Origin: Eubacterium minutum ATCC 700079
GTDB taxonomy: Bacteria; Bacillota; Clostridia; Peptostreptococcales; Anaerovoracaceae
Assembly (NCBI GenBank): GCA_003433295.1
Contig: CP016202.1
Coordinates: forward strand, 200,672-233,325
Direction of reading: 5' to 3'
DNA: 32,654 nt
The notes beneath the pieces were generated by a model, which searched no databases, was not told where the DNA came from, and saw only the letters and a program-made list of their open reading frames with translations. This document shows, in pieces, positions 1 to 8,617 of this stretch. The stretch's first letter is position 1. Each line of letters starts with the position of its first letter. A program made the position numbers and the translations under genes.

Positions 1-140
1 ATATGATTACCAGTGCATATTTTACCGCGGCGTTTGAAACCGTCATACATGATATGACAAGAGAAGAAGCCATGATATACATAGAAGAACTTGCGGTGTT
101 CTTCAATTCCGGCTGGGAAGGGCTTTTGAAGCTCAGATAG
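1..140 (+). CDS. C-terminal end of a TetR/AcrR-type regulator (partial)
   Basis: The reading frame is open from the window edge and stops at 138-140. The visible 45 residues end in a helix with the pattern YIEEL..FFNSGWEGLLKLR. This resembles the C-terminal helix of many TetR/AcrR regulators in Firmicutes, which often end in F-N-x-G-W-x-x-L. The DNA-binding N-terminus lies outside the window, so the family call rests on the tail alone. It is on the same strand as, and about 90 bp ahead of, an ECF/ABC transport operon. A local regulator of that operon is a reasonable inference; no operator is proven here. Confidence 0.5.
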   Translation, partial: MITSAYFTAAFETVIHDMTREEAMIYIEELAVFFNSGWEGLLKLR

Positions 141-199
141 AGCTTAAAGTCATCTCTGCGTGTTAGCCGGATTTAACCGATGTGATCAACCGCTGTTTG

Positions 200-218
200 T
201 GCCGCCGGTGAGGGCGGA
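200..218 (+). promoter_or_regulatory. GC-rich hairpin just ahead of the ECF operon RBS
   Basis: CCGCC (202-206) pairs with GGCGG (213-217) across a 6-nt loop. It ends a few bases before the AAAGGAG ribosome binding site (about 222-228) of the S-component gene. It could restrain translation initiation or be a short attenuator, but there is no T-run, so it is not a standard terminator. The rest of 141-233 shows no clear -35/-10 pair. Confidence 0.3.
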
Positions 219-233
219 AGAAAGGAGAACGAT

Positions 234-836
234 ATGACAGACAGGAAAAAGGATTCACTTTCTACCGGAGATTTTATAACGATAGGAGTCTTTTCGCTCA
301 TTTATTTTGTGGTTGCCTTCGCAATAGGCGGGATTGCGCAGGCGACTCCGGTTACGTTCCCGTTCATGCCGATGATTGTGGCACTGTTCGCAGGCAGTAT
401 CTTCATGTTGTACGCCGCAAAGATCCCTAAGAGAGGGGCAATCTTTGTACTGGGAATTTTAGCAGGGATTCTGCTGTTTGTTACCGGTATGTTTTGGATG
501 ATGTCGGTATTTTTCATCGTATTCGGATTGATTGCCGACTGCATCGCCGCCTCCGGGAATTTTAAATCTTACAGAAAAACCCTTACGGCATACTGCTTTT
601 TCGCACTTGCGCCTATGGGGGCGTATGTTCCTATGGCCGTTATGCCGGCTCAATTCGATGAGTTCATGCGTAAGAAAGGGAACGTTTCCTCGTTTTCCGG
701 GATAGTTCATTCGATTGGAGCCAACCGGTGGGCGATTCCGGCGATGATTTTGGGGACTGTTGTCTGTGCGGTTATCGGTGGGATGATTGGCAGGAAACTG
801 CTGAAGAAGCATTTTGAGAAAGCGGGAATCGTATAG
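234..836 (+). CDS. MptD/Trep_Strep-family ECF transporter S component
   Basis: Predicted 200-residue integral membrane protein with about six hydrophobic segments, beginning around residues 14-35 (FITIGVFSLIYFVVAFAIGG) and ending near residues 165-188. The order, length and the segment with KSYRKTLTAYCFFALAPMGAY match the family annotated as Trep_Strep or MptD-type putative S components. S components bind the substrate and dock on an EcfT-EcfA energising module. The substrate of this family is not firmly known and I do not assign one. The start is supported by AAAGGAG about 7 nt upstream of ATG. The next gene starts directly after the stop codon, and T and A subunits follow at once, so this is a dedicated (group I-like) ECF arrangement. 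Confidence 0.82.
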   Translation: MTDRKKDSLSTGDFITIGVFSLIYFVVAFAIGGIAQATPVTFPFMPMIVALFAGSIFMLYAAKIPKRGAIFVLGILAGILLFVTGMFWMMSVFFIVFGLIADCIAASGNFKSYRKTLTAYCFFALAPMGAYVPMAVMPAQFDEFMRKKGNVSSFSGIVHSIGANRWAIPAMILGTVVCAVIGGMIGRKLLKKHFEKAGIV

Positions 837-1541
837 ATGTCTCCGGATCCGAGAACAAAATTACTGATTCTGGCGGTCACCGGCGTATCTGTCTTCCTGA
901 ACGAAAGCATTCTGACAGAGTGTCTGTTTACCGTGATTCCGTTTTTTCTGCTTCTGCAGGCGAAGAAAATCAGTGTTGCGCTTAAAAGTGCTTTCGCGTT
1001 TGCGGCTTTAATGGCGGCGCAGATGTGGATAGTGCCTGAACTTCCCGTTGCGGCGGGCGGTATAGTGTACATGTTCGTGATGTACGTTCGAAAGCTGCTA
1101 CCTTGTTTCATGCTGGGGTCGTTTCTGATTCGAACGACAAAAGTGAGCGCTTTTTTGGCGGCAATCGGTCGCCTACGCTTGCCGAAAGGTTTTACCGTCG
1201 CCCTGACCGTCACTTTGCGATATTTTCCGACAATGGCAGAAGAATGGGGATTTATCAAGGACGCGATGTCACTGCGCGGCATATCGGTTTCGCCCTTGGG
1301 TTTACTCTCACACCCTGTCAGAACGATGGAATATGTTTACGTTCCGATGCTGGTGTCCGCATCGAGAATATCGGATGAGATAACACAGGCGGCCGTGACG
1401 CGCGGCATCGACCATATGCAGGAACGAACATGTCTGCAGGAAGTCGGATTTTCGGCGTGGGATGCGCTGCTTGCGGTGGTTTATTCGGTCATGGTTTTTC
1501 TTGTCGTGTTCAATAACGTAAAAGGAGGCGCTTTTATTTGA
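837..1541 (+). CDS. ECF transporter transmembrane (T) component, EcfT/CbiQ family
   Basis: A 234-residue membrane protein with about five hydrophobic segments. It has the two short Arg-Gly motifs that EcfT proteins use as coupling helices to the ATPases: SLRGI near residues 144-149 and AAVTRGID near 184-191. Its ATG follows the S-component stop with no gap, and its TGA overlaps the TTG start of the ATPase gene, so the three should be translationally coupled. Its role is to connect ATP hydrolysis by the downstream EcfA to substrate release from the S component in the cytoplasmic membrane. Confidence 0.85.
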   Translation: MSPDPRTKLLILAVTGVSVFLNESILTECLFTVIPFFLLLQAKKISVALKSAFAFAALMAAQMWIVPELPVAAGGIVYMFVMYVRKLLPCFMLGSFLIRTTKVSAFLAAIGRLRLPKGFTVALTVTLRYFPTMAEEWGFIKDAMSLRGISVSPLGLLSHPVRTMEYVYVPMLVSASRISDEITQAAVTRGIDHMQERTCLQEVGFSAWDALLAVVYSVMVFLVVFNNVKGGAFI

Positions 1542-2971
1542 TAAACTTTGACAAAATATCTTTCTTGTATAAAGGGGCGAAAGAAAAAAGTCTGGACAAT
1601 ATATCTCTCCATATTCCGAAAGGTCAATGCGTTCTGCTGTGCGGTTTATCCGGATGCGGAAAGACGACACTCACGCGACTGGCCAACGGATTGATCCCAT
1701 ACTTTTTCGAGGGAGAGCTTACGGGTAAGACGACGGTTCACGGGATTGATACAGCGAAAGTCGATATTTCAAGGCTTTCAGATATTGTCGGTACGGTTTT
1801 CCAAAACCCGCGTACACAGTTTTTCAATACGGATACGGACAGTGAGATTGTGTTCGGCCCCGAGAACCGCGGTCTTTCGCGGACGGAACTCAGGAAAACC
1901 ATGGAAAGAGTCTACGAGGAACTGGATATGCAAAACCTGCGCGGTCGCAGCATATTCAATCTTTCCGGCGGAGAGAAACAGAAGATTGCATTCGCCTCAG
2001 TGTATGCCTCGGATCCGGAAATATTTGTGCTGGACGAACCGTCTTCCAATCTGGATTATCGTTCCGTCGAAGATTTACGGGCACTTATCAAAAAAATAAA
2101 AAGCATGGGAAAGACAATCGTGATTGCCGAACATAGAATATGGTATCTGATGGACGTGGCCGACAGGGTGATTTTTATGGAAAAGGGCAGGATTACAAGC
2201 GACATGGGTATTCGGGAATTCAGTAATCTTTCCGAAAAACAGATGAAACTCACGGAACTTCGCTGCAGAAACCTGTCGGATGTAAAAGCCGTCCGCGCCG
2301 GCATGAACTTTGCGGAACCGGAAGCGGAATCGAATTCCTCGAAGATGAATCCCGGCGGTCACATCCTGGAGGTGGCGGGGCTTACCGTAAGGCTCGGGAA
2401 ACGGACGGTTTTGAACGATGTCTCGTTTACGGCAAACGGAGGAGAGATAGTCGCGATTACAGGAGAAAACGGAGCCGGTAAGACGACTCTGGCGCGCGCG
2501 ATTTGCGGACTTGTCAAAGAAGAAACGGGAAGGATTTCCCTCGACGGCAAGCCTCTGTCGAGAAAGAGGCGCAGAGAAAATTCATACATGGTCATGCAGG
2601 ATGTAGGACATCAGCTTTTTACGGACAGCGTGCATGCCGAATGTGGTTTGGGCATAAAAAAAGGTCGGGAATCATTTATCAAAGAAACCTTGAACCTGCT
2701 TTCGCTTTCGGGCTTAAAGGATCGACATCCGCTGTCTCTGTCCGGCGGACAAAAACAGCGACTTGCGGTGGCGGTCAGCATGCTGTGCGGCAAGGAAATT
2801 CTCATATTCGATGAGCCGACGAGCGGACTTGACCTCAGAAGCATGAAAGAAGTGGGGCTCTTGGTGGAACGCCTTGCGGAAGATAAGAAAATAGTTCTGG
2901 TTATAACTCATGATGTTGAATTTATAAAAACTATCTGCTCGCGGGTATTTTGCCTGAGACCCGCACCGTGA
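1538..2971 (+). CDS. ECF transporter ATPase, two fused ABC domains (EcfA-EcfA')
   Basis: A 477-residue protein carrying two complete ABC ATPase domains. Domain 1 has Walker A GLSGCGKTT at residues 36-44, signature LSGGEKQK near 142, and Walker B ending LDEPS near 165-168. Domain 2 has Walker A GENGAGKTT near 309-317, signature LSGGQKQR near 400, and Walker B FDEPTSGLD near 424-432. The fusion supplies both nucleotide-binding sites that other ECF systems split between EcfA1 and EcfA2. The start is a TTG at 1538, chosen because AAAGGAGG lies at 1521-1528 and the codon overlaps the EcfT stop. Both active sites look intact. Confidence 0.9.
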   Translation: MINFDKISFLYKGAKEKSLDNISLHIPKGQCVLLCGLSGCGKTTLTRLANGLIPYFFEGELTGKTTVHGIDTAKVDISRLSDIVGTVFQNPRTQFFNTDTDSEIVFGPENRGLSRTELRKTMERVYEELDMQNLRGRSIFNLSGGEKQKIAFASVYASDPEIFVLDEPSSNLDYRSVEDLRALIKKIKSMGKTIVIAEHRIWYLMDVADRVIFMEKGRITSDMGIREFSNLSEKQMKLTELRCRNLSDVKAVRAGMNFAEPEAESNSSKMNPGGHILEVAGLTVRLGKRTVLNDVSFTANGGEIVAITGENGAGKTTLARAICGLVKEETGRISLDGKPLSRKRRRENSYMVMQDVGHQLFTDSVHAECGLGIKKGRESFIKETLNLLSLSGLKDRHPLSLSGGQKQRLAVAVSMLCGKEILIFDEPTSGLDLRSMKEVGLLVERLAEDKKIVLVITHDVEFIKTICSRVFCLRPAP

Positions 2972-3001
2972 AGCTACTCATGACAGGAGATGAAAACGAA
3001 A

Positions 3002-4813
3002 ATGAAAGCAACGATGAATAAGGAAATCAAGACAATGAAAAAAGCGGAGAGCGCTGCCGGGAGAAGCTCTGTCCGGTACCTGCTTGAGCTTGCGGAATCA
3101 TGTAGAGGACTTCTTGTAAGTTCGGTGGTATTTGCCGTTCTGGGGGCGGTATCGGGAATCGTTCCGTATCTTGCCGTTTCCGGCATGATAATTCGGATAT
3201 GCAGCGGGCATTATTGCCTGCGTGACATCGGTTTGACGGCGTCTATGGCGCTGGCGGGATATATCGGGCAGCTTGTTCTGTCCACCTTGTCCACAATACG
3301 TTCACATCGTGCGGCGTTTACCGTGCTTGAAAATATCCGCGTTAGGCTTACGGCAAAACTGTCGCGCGTTCCGATGGGCTTTATACTCGACACCCCGTCG
3401 GGAAAATTCAAGACGATGCTCGTAGACACAGTGGAAAAGTTGGAACTGCCCCTTGCTCACATGATACCCGAATTGACTGCGAACCTGCTTATACCTGTCC
3501 TCATGCTCATATATTTCTTTTCCCTCGACTGGCGACTGGCACTTATAGCTTTTTCGACATTTCCTGTCGGTATGATTTGCTATATGGGAATGATGAAAGA
3601 TTATGAAAAGCGCTATTCGGCAGTGCTTGCCGCGGGCAAAAATATGGACGCCGCCACCGTCGAATACATAGGCGGAATCGAAGTAATAAAAACCTTTAAT
3701 CAGAGCGACACGTCTTATCGGAAATATGCCGATGCTGTAAATAAAAATGAAGAGTCGAAGGAGGAATGGTTTAAAAAAACGAATCCATACTATGCGGCGG
3801 GGCTTGCGATCGCGCCGTCAAGCCTTCTGGGAGTATTGCCGCTCGGTAGCCTGTTCTACATAAACGGGACGCTCTCCGCCGGAAATTTCATATCCTGCAT
3901 CATTTTATCCCTCGGGCTTATTGCACCGCTTATTCAGGCGCTTAGATACACAGACAGTCTTGCGATGGTGGATTCTACCGTAAAGGAAATCAGAGATCTT
4001 ATGGAGGCGGAAGAGATGAATCGTCCGCAGGAATATAAAGAACTCGTAGGAAACCGAATTGAATTTGCGCACGTTTCTTTTTCCTACGGGAACGAAGAAG
4101 TACTTCACGATATTTGCTTTCAAACCGTTCCCGGCGGAATGACCGCCTTGGTGGGCCCGTCAGGCTCCGGAAAATCCACGGTTGCCCGCCTGACGGCATC
4201 TTTCTGGGAGGCGGGTGACGGCGCGGTCATGATAGGCGGACAAGACGCGCGAAATATACCGCTTTCTCAGGTTATGGAGCATGTGGCCTACGTTTCGCAG
4301 GATAATTACCTGTTTCATCTGTCAATAAAGGAAAATATTCGAATCGGGAAGCCTGACGCAACGGATACCGAAATAGAAACCGCCGCAAGGAAGGCAAGTT
4401 GTCATGACTTTATCATGTCGCTTCCGAATGGCTACGATACCGTGGCGGGAGACGGGGGAGGAAATCTCTCCGGAGGAGAAAAGCAACGCATCGCCATTGC
4501 AAGAGCGATGTTGAAGGACAGCCCCGTCATTGTTTTGGACGAAGCTACGGCATTTACCGATCCTGAAAACGAATCTGTTATTCAGCGATCTATAGCCGCG
4601 CTCGTCGAAGGAAAGACGCTGATTGTTATTGCGCACAGGCTGTCGACAATCACTGCGGCGAACAAAATCATAGTGATGAACCGTGGAAGAATCGAAGCGG
4701 AGGGCCGTCATGAAAAACTTTTGAAAACCTGCGGACTTTACAGAACTCTTTGGAAAGCGCACACCGGCGCCGGTGACGAAAAGGAGGAAGACTCACATGA
4801 TCAAAATTTTTAA
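3002..4813 (+). CDS. ABC transporter half-molecule, membrane domain fused to ATPase (1 of 2)
   Basis: A protein of about 603 residues with an N-terminal type IV (exporter-fold) membrane domain over roughly residues 25-320 and a C-terminal ATPase. Motifs are Walker A GPSGSGKST near 385-393, signature LSGGEKQR near 489-496, and Walker B VIVLDEAT with the catalytic Glu. The following D-loop reads AFTDPENE rather than the usual SxxD form, a small peculiarity. Start choice is uncertain: ATG 2990 is too close to AGGAG at 2985-2989, 3002 has better spacing, and 3035 follows AAGGAA. It overlaps the next ABC gene by 17 bp, so a heterodimer is likely. Such pairs resemble IrtAB/YbtPQ-type transporters, but direction and cargo cannot be read from sequence. 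Confidence 0.85.
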   Translation: MKATMNKEIKTMKKAESAAGRSSVRYLLELAESCRGLLVSSVVFAVLGAVSGIVPYLAVSGMIIRICSGHYCLRDIGLTASMALAGYIGQLVLSTLSTIRSHRAAFTVLENIRVRLTAKLSRVPMGFILDTPSGKFKTMLVDTVEKLELPLAHMIPELTANLLIPVLMLIYFFSLDWRLALIAFSTFPVGMICYMGMMKDYEKRYSAVLAAGKNMDAATVEYIGGIEVIKTFNQSDTSYRKYADAVNKNEESKEEWFKKTNPYYAAGLAIAPSSLLGVLPLGSLFYINGTLSAGNFISCIILSLGLIAPLIQALRYTDSLAMVDSTVKEIRDLMEAEEMNRPQEYKELVGNRIEFAHVSFSYGNEEVLHDICFQTVPGGMTALVGPSGSGKSTVARLTASFWEAGDGAVMIGGQDARNIPLSQVMEHVAYVSQDNYLFHLSIKENIRIGKPDATDTEIETAARKASCHDFIMSLPNGYDTVAGDGGGNLSGGEKQRIAIARAMLKDSPVIVLDEATAFTDPENESVIQRSIAALVEGKTLIVIAHRLSTITAANKIIVMNRGRIEAEGRHEKLLKTCGLYRTLWKAHTGAGDEKEEDSHDQNF

Positions 4814-6551
4814 AAGACTTTTAGAGTTTTCGGGAGCCGAGAAAAAGAATCTGATTCTTTCCTTTCTGTTTCATATGTGTAATTCATTTTTTGAAATGCT
4901 TCCCATCATGGCTGTCCTTACGGTTCTTTCGGGGATACTGTCATCACTTTCGGGAAATGAAATGCCTTATCGGGTGCTTTGGATCTCATTTGGAATTATG
5001 ATCCTGAGCATAGCCGGCAAGATGATTTTTATAAATCTGTCTTCCGTAAAAAGAACCCTTGGCAGTATCGGGATGTGTGCAGAATGGAGAATGGAACTCG
5101 GTGAGAGATTAAAGCGCGCGCCTATGGGATATTTCAGCAAACATCGACCGGGTGATATTACCGCTGCGGTAACGACAACTCTCGGAGATCTGGAAACGAG
5201 TTCTGTGACGATAACGGAGGCGGTTGCGGGTGGATTTATCCACGCTTTTATCATCTGCCTGTGGCTGCTGGTCTATGAATGGAAAATAGGACTGCTTACG
5301 TTGCTCGGACTTCTGTGTTCTCTCCTGATTTATGGAAAGACTCAGAAAGCGGGGAAAAAATATTCGCCGCGCAGGCAGGCTGCGCAGGCGCAGCTTGTTA
5401 CCGGGATCTTGGAGTATATTCAGGGGATGACCGTGGTCAAAGCTTTCGGACTGGGAGACAGGGCGGGTAAAACGGTGGATAACGCAATTCACGAGAGTGC
5501 GGCGGCAAACATCGTTTTGGAAAGAGTTTTTTCCGGTCTGGCGGCGGCATTTCAGACGGTTTTCAAATTTGTACGGGCAGCGATGCTGATCATGGCGCCG
5601 TATCTTTTGATAAAAGAAGAAATAACGGCTGAAAAGTGTCTGCTGCTCATTGTTGCAAGTTTCATGATATACGCGACGGTAGAACTCGCCGGCAGTACGG
5701 CGGCCGTCGCAAGGGTTGTCGATGCATCACTCGACAGACTTGAGAAAATATCCGATATACCGCTGCTTGACGAAGACGGGGAAGAGCATATTCCGGAAAA
5801 TTATGATATCGAGGTTCGCAATATCTCTTTCTCCTACGACCGGGAAGAAGTGATAAGGGATGTAAGCTTCAGGGTGCCGCAGGCGACAAGCTGTGCAATT
5901 GTGGGTCCCTCAGGTTCGGGAAAAACGACACTGTGCAATCTGATAGCACGCTTCTGGGACGTGGACGGAGGTAAGATTTTGCTCGGCGGCACGGATGTAA
6001 GGAATTACACCTGCGACAGTCTGCTGAAAAACTTTTCAATAGTGTTTCAGCAGGTATATCTGTTCGAGGATACTATAGAGAACAATATCCGATTCGGTAA
6101 GCCTGATGCAAGCATGGATGAAATTGTGTCCGCCGCAAAGAAAGCCTGCTGCCATGACTTCATCTCTGCGCTTCCGGCGGGTTACAAGACTCACGTCGGA
6201 GAAAGCGGGGCGAGCTTGTCGGGAGGAGAAAAACAGCGTATTTCCATAGCAAGAGCGATTTTAAAGGATGCACCGGTCGTCATTTTAGACGAAGCGACAG
6301 CCAGTGTGGATCCGGAAAATGAAATTGAATTGCAGAAAGCGATAACGGAACTTACCAGAGAGAAGACACTGCTGATGATTGCTCATAGATTGAATACCGT
6401 TCGCAGGGCGGATCAGATTCTCGTTCTCGACAAGGGTCGTATCGTGCAAAGGGGAACACACAGTGAGCTTATCTTGCAGGAGGGTATATACAGGCGTTTT
6501 GTGGGCATGCGTGAAGAGGCGCTTGACTGGAAACTCGCCGGGAGGAAATGA
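4797..6551 (+). CDS. ABC transporter half-molecule, membrane domain fused to ATPase (2 of 2)
   Basis: A 584-residue partner of the preceding protein, with about six membrane helices (residues roughly 15-310) and a C-terminal ATPase. Walker A GPSGSGKTT is near 370, signature LSGGEKQR near 474, and Walker B VVILDEATASVDPENE is canonical. The ATG at 4797 has AAGGAGG at 4781-4787; a GTG at 4773 also lies in frame but has no suitable RBS. The gene overlaps the 3' end of its partner and its TGA overlaps the start of the ATC-hydrolase-like gene. The two half-transporters probably form one heterodimer with two competent ATP sites, co-expressed with the ECF module. Confidence 0.87.
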   Translation: MIKIFKRLLEFSGAEKKNLILSFLFHMCNSFFEMLPIMAVLTVLSGILSSLSGNEMPYRVLWISFGIMILSIAGKMIFINLSSVKRTLGSIGMCAEWRMELGERLKRAPMGYFSKHRPGDITAAVTTTLGDLETSSVTITEAVAGGFIHAFIICLWLLVYEWKIGLLTLLGLLCSLLIYGKTQKAGKKYSPRRQAAQAQLVTGILEYIQGMTVVKAFGLGDRAGKTVDNAIHESAAANIVLERVFSGLAAAFQTVFKFVRAAMLIMAPYLLIKEEITAEKCLLLIVASFMIYATVELAGSTAAVARVVDASLDRLEKISDIPLLDEDGEEHIPENYDIEVRNISFSYDREEVIRDVSFRVPQATSCAIVGPSGSGKTTLCNLIARFWDVDGGKILLGGTDVRNYTCDSLLKNFSIVFQQVYLFEDTIENNIRFGKPDASMDEIVSAAKKACCHDFISALPAGYKTHVGESGASLSGGEKQRISIARAILKDAPVVILDEATASVDPENEIELQKAITELTREKTLLMIAHRLNTVRRADQILVLDKGRIVQRGTHSELILQEGIYRRFVGMREEALDWKLAGRK

Positions 6552-7129
6552 TGAAATACGGGAAGTTTTATCGAGGAAAATTGGAGCCGGATCTGTTGGA
6601 ACGTATAGACGCAGAGCAGAAAGAAGAGATGAGGGTTCTGATCGGCAAACTGGAGAGCGGGAATTGGACAGAAAAGCAGAAGAAGCGGCAAAAGAGCAGT
6701 ATACTGTCCAACATAGCTCTGTACCGGACACTTATGGAAAACGGGATTTCAAAAGAAGAGGCGTATGAACTTGTAAAGGAACATTCATTTTACGTTGCAA
6801 AAAAGACTCATAACATCTTAGGGGCATTGTTTCGCATTCCCGGCTTTTTCGGGTTGTTCCGATTATTTATGAGAAAGGGTATGACGGGCGATGAGATATG
6901 GAGAAGCCAAATCGTCGTCGATGATTCCCGGCATTTTTACACCGATGTTCTGAAGTGCCTCTGGTGCGATACCTGCACTCACTTCGGTTGTCCTGAACTT
7001 TGTGAGATATTCTGTTTGTGCGATCATATAGTCTTTGGGGATATAGGAAAACTGGAGTTTGACAGGAGTCAGACTTTAGGCATGGGCGGAGAAAAGTGTG
7101 ACTTTTGTTTTCGCTCAAAGAAAAGTTGA
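6551..7129 (+). CDS. ATC hydrolase-like (L-2-amino-thiazoline-4-carboxylate hydrolase family) protein
   Basis: A 192-residue soluble protein. The N-terminal half is helical and charged. The C-terminal part is Cys-rich, with the ordered pattern C-x2-C-x2-C..HF.CPELCEIFC..CD......F.R..TL..GG..CDFCF. I recognise this layout as the family annotated as ATC hydrolase, whose founder opens the thiazoline ring on the way to L-cysteine. Many family members sit in transporter operons and may do something else, so the reaction is not assigned. GGAGG at 6541-6545 precedes two consecutive ATGs (6548, 6551); 6551 has better spacing and forms TGATG with the upstream stop. It is the last gene of the transport operon. 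Confidence 0.65.
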   Translation: MKYGKFYRGKLEPDLLERIDAEQKEEMRVLIGKLESGNWTEKQKKRQKSSILSNIALYRTLMENGISKEEAYELVKEHSFYVAKKTHNILGALFRIPGFFGLFRLFMRKGMTGDEIWRSQIVVDDSRHFYTDVLKCLWCDTCTHFGCPELCEIFCLCDHIVFGDIGKLEFDRSQTLGMGGEKCDFCFRSKKS

Positions 7130-7237
7130 TTCCGGTTTTGCCGAGAGAACGGGGCGAAGGACGGACCGGAATATGCATTTGTTTATTTAAATGTATAAAG
7201 TAAAGAAAATATCAAAAACATGAGGAGGTATTTTAAA

Positions 7238-8617
7238 ATGGATGTACGAGATAAATTGCTTACGGAAAATCCATGGAAACTGATGATAAGTCTCAGTCTT
7301 CCGGCCATTTTGGGACAGTTTATAGTAGGCTTGTATTCTTTTGTCGATTCGATTTATGTAGGGCAAATGGTGGGAACGGATGCGATGAGCGCCGTATCGG
7401 CGGCTTCTCCTTTTTTACTGTTCAATAATGCTATAGCTGTACTTTTGGGAATAGGTTCGGGGTCTGTGCTTTCCCGCGCGATAGGTGACCGTGACAAAAA
7501 GACGATCGATGAAATCTTGGGGAACCTCGCATTTCTGGTAATTTTGCTTTCCTCGGTCGTGATGATTGCCGGCATACTGTTTGCGCCCGGGCTGCTCAGG
7601 TTGTCCGGCGCTCGGGGAAACGTGCTTGAAATGGGCGTTTCTTACTTGAGAACCGTTTATCTCGGATCGGTATTCGTGAACTTCATGCAGGGAGCGAACA
7701 TGGTGATTCGGGCGGAAGGGCGTATGAAAACCGCGATGGGGATAATGGCTGCGGGAGCGATTTTAAATATTATATTGGATCCTGTATTCATATTGCTTTT
7801 GCCCGATCGCGGTCCGCAGGCAGTTGCAATCGCGACGGTCATCGCTCAATTTGCTCAGGCCGCCGTAACTTTGATTTACTTTCTGAAAAAAAGCCCCGTG
7901 GTTAGATTTCACGGAATAAGACCCGCCGGGGAACTGAATCCGGAGATCTTTTCGGTCGGCGTCAGCGCGATGTTTATGCAGGTCATGATGCTTGTGCAGA
8001 TGACTGTGGTATACAATACCGCTGTCCGTTTCGGAGGTGAATCCCAGATTGCGCTTATGGGGGCGGCGCAGAGGGTGATGCAGCTCGCGTTTGTACCGAT
8101 CTGGGGAATGAGCCAGGGAATGCAGCCTGCTGTCGGAACGAACTTCGGCGCAAAGTTATATTTAAGGGTAAAAAAACTTACAAATGTATTTATTGCGGGT
8201 TCCACCTGTCTTGCGGGAGCGTTCTTTATCGTAATAGAAGTGTTTTCAAGACGGATACTGTCCGCTTTCATCACAAATCCCGACATAGTGTCCTCCGGTT
8301 TGTCAAATTTCAGACTGATGTATTGTGCTTTCGCGACTTATGGACTGCTGATAATGGTGATCACTTATTTTCAATCGCTCGGGAAAGCGAAACAGGCGGG
8401 GTTTCTGGTTATGCTGAGGCAGCTCGTACTCGTAATCCCGTTGGTTCTTACAATGCCTGTTTTAATGGGCGGAAATGTCCTCGGCGTTTGGCTTGCATTG
8501 CCTTTGAATGATGTCATCATTCTTTTGGTTGCGATAGGATTGCTGATAAAGGAATACAAATATCTAAAAGAAATGGCGGAGAATTCGTGTTATGAGAGTA
8601 CCGGAGAAGCATCATGA
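7238..8617 (+). CDS. MATE family multidrug/Na+ efflux transporter
   Basis: A protein of about 459 residues with roughly twelve hydrophobic segments in two related halves. The opening ENPWKLMISLSLPAILGQ and the following SIYVGQMVGTDAMSAVS are typical of the MATE/NorM-DinF fold. Members export cationic drugs or metabolites in exchange for Na+ or H+. ATG 7238 is chosen because AGGAGG lies at 7223-7228; the in-frame ATG at 7220 overlaps that RBS. A 108-bp gap separates it from the transport operon. It holds an AT-rich TATAAA (7194-7199) but no matching -35. The stop overlaps the next ATG by four bases, so this pump and the serine hydrolase are co-transcribed. Confidence 0.88.
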   Translation: MDVRDKLLTENPWKLMISLSLPAILGQFIVGLYSFVDSIYVGQMVGTDAMSAVSAASPFLLFNNAIAVLLGIGSGSVLSRAIGDRDKKTIDEILGNLAFLVILLSSVVMIAGILFAPGLLRLSGARGNVLEMGVSYLRTVYLGSVFVNFMQGANMVIRAEGRMKTAMGIMAAGAILNIILDPVFILLLPDRGPQAVAIATVIAQFAQAAVTLIYFLKKSPVVRFHGIRPAGELNPEIFSVGVSAMFMQVMMLVQMTVVYNTAVRFGGESQIALMGAAQRVMQLAFVPIWGMSQGMQPAVGTNFGAKLYLRVKKLTNVFIAGSTCLAGAFFIVIEVFSRRILSAFITNPDIVSSGLSNFRLMYCAFATYGLLIMVITYFQSLGKAKQAGFLVMLRQLVLVIPLVLTMPVLMGGNVLGVWLALPLNDVIILLVAIGLLIKEYKYLKEMAENSCYESTGEAS

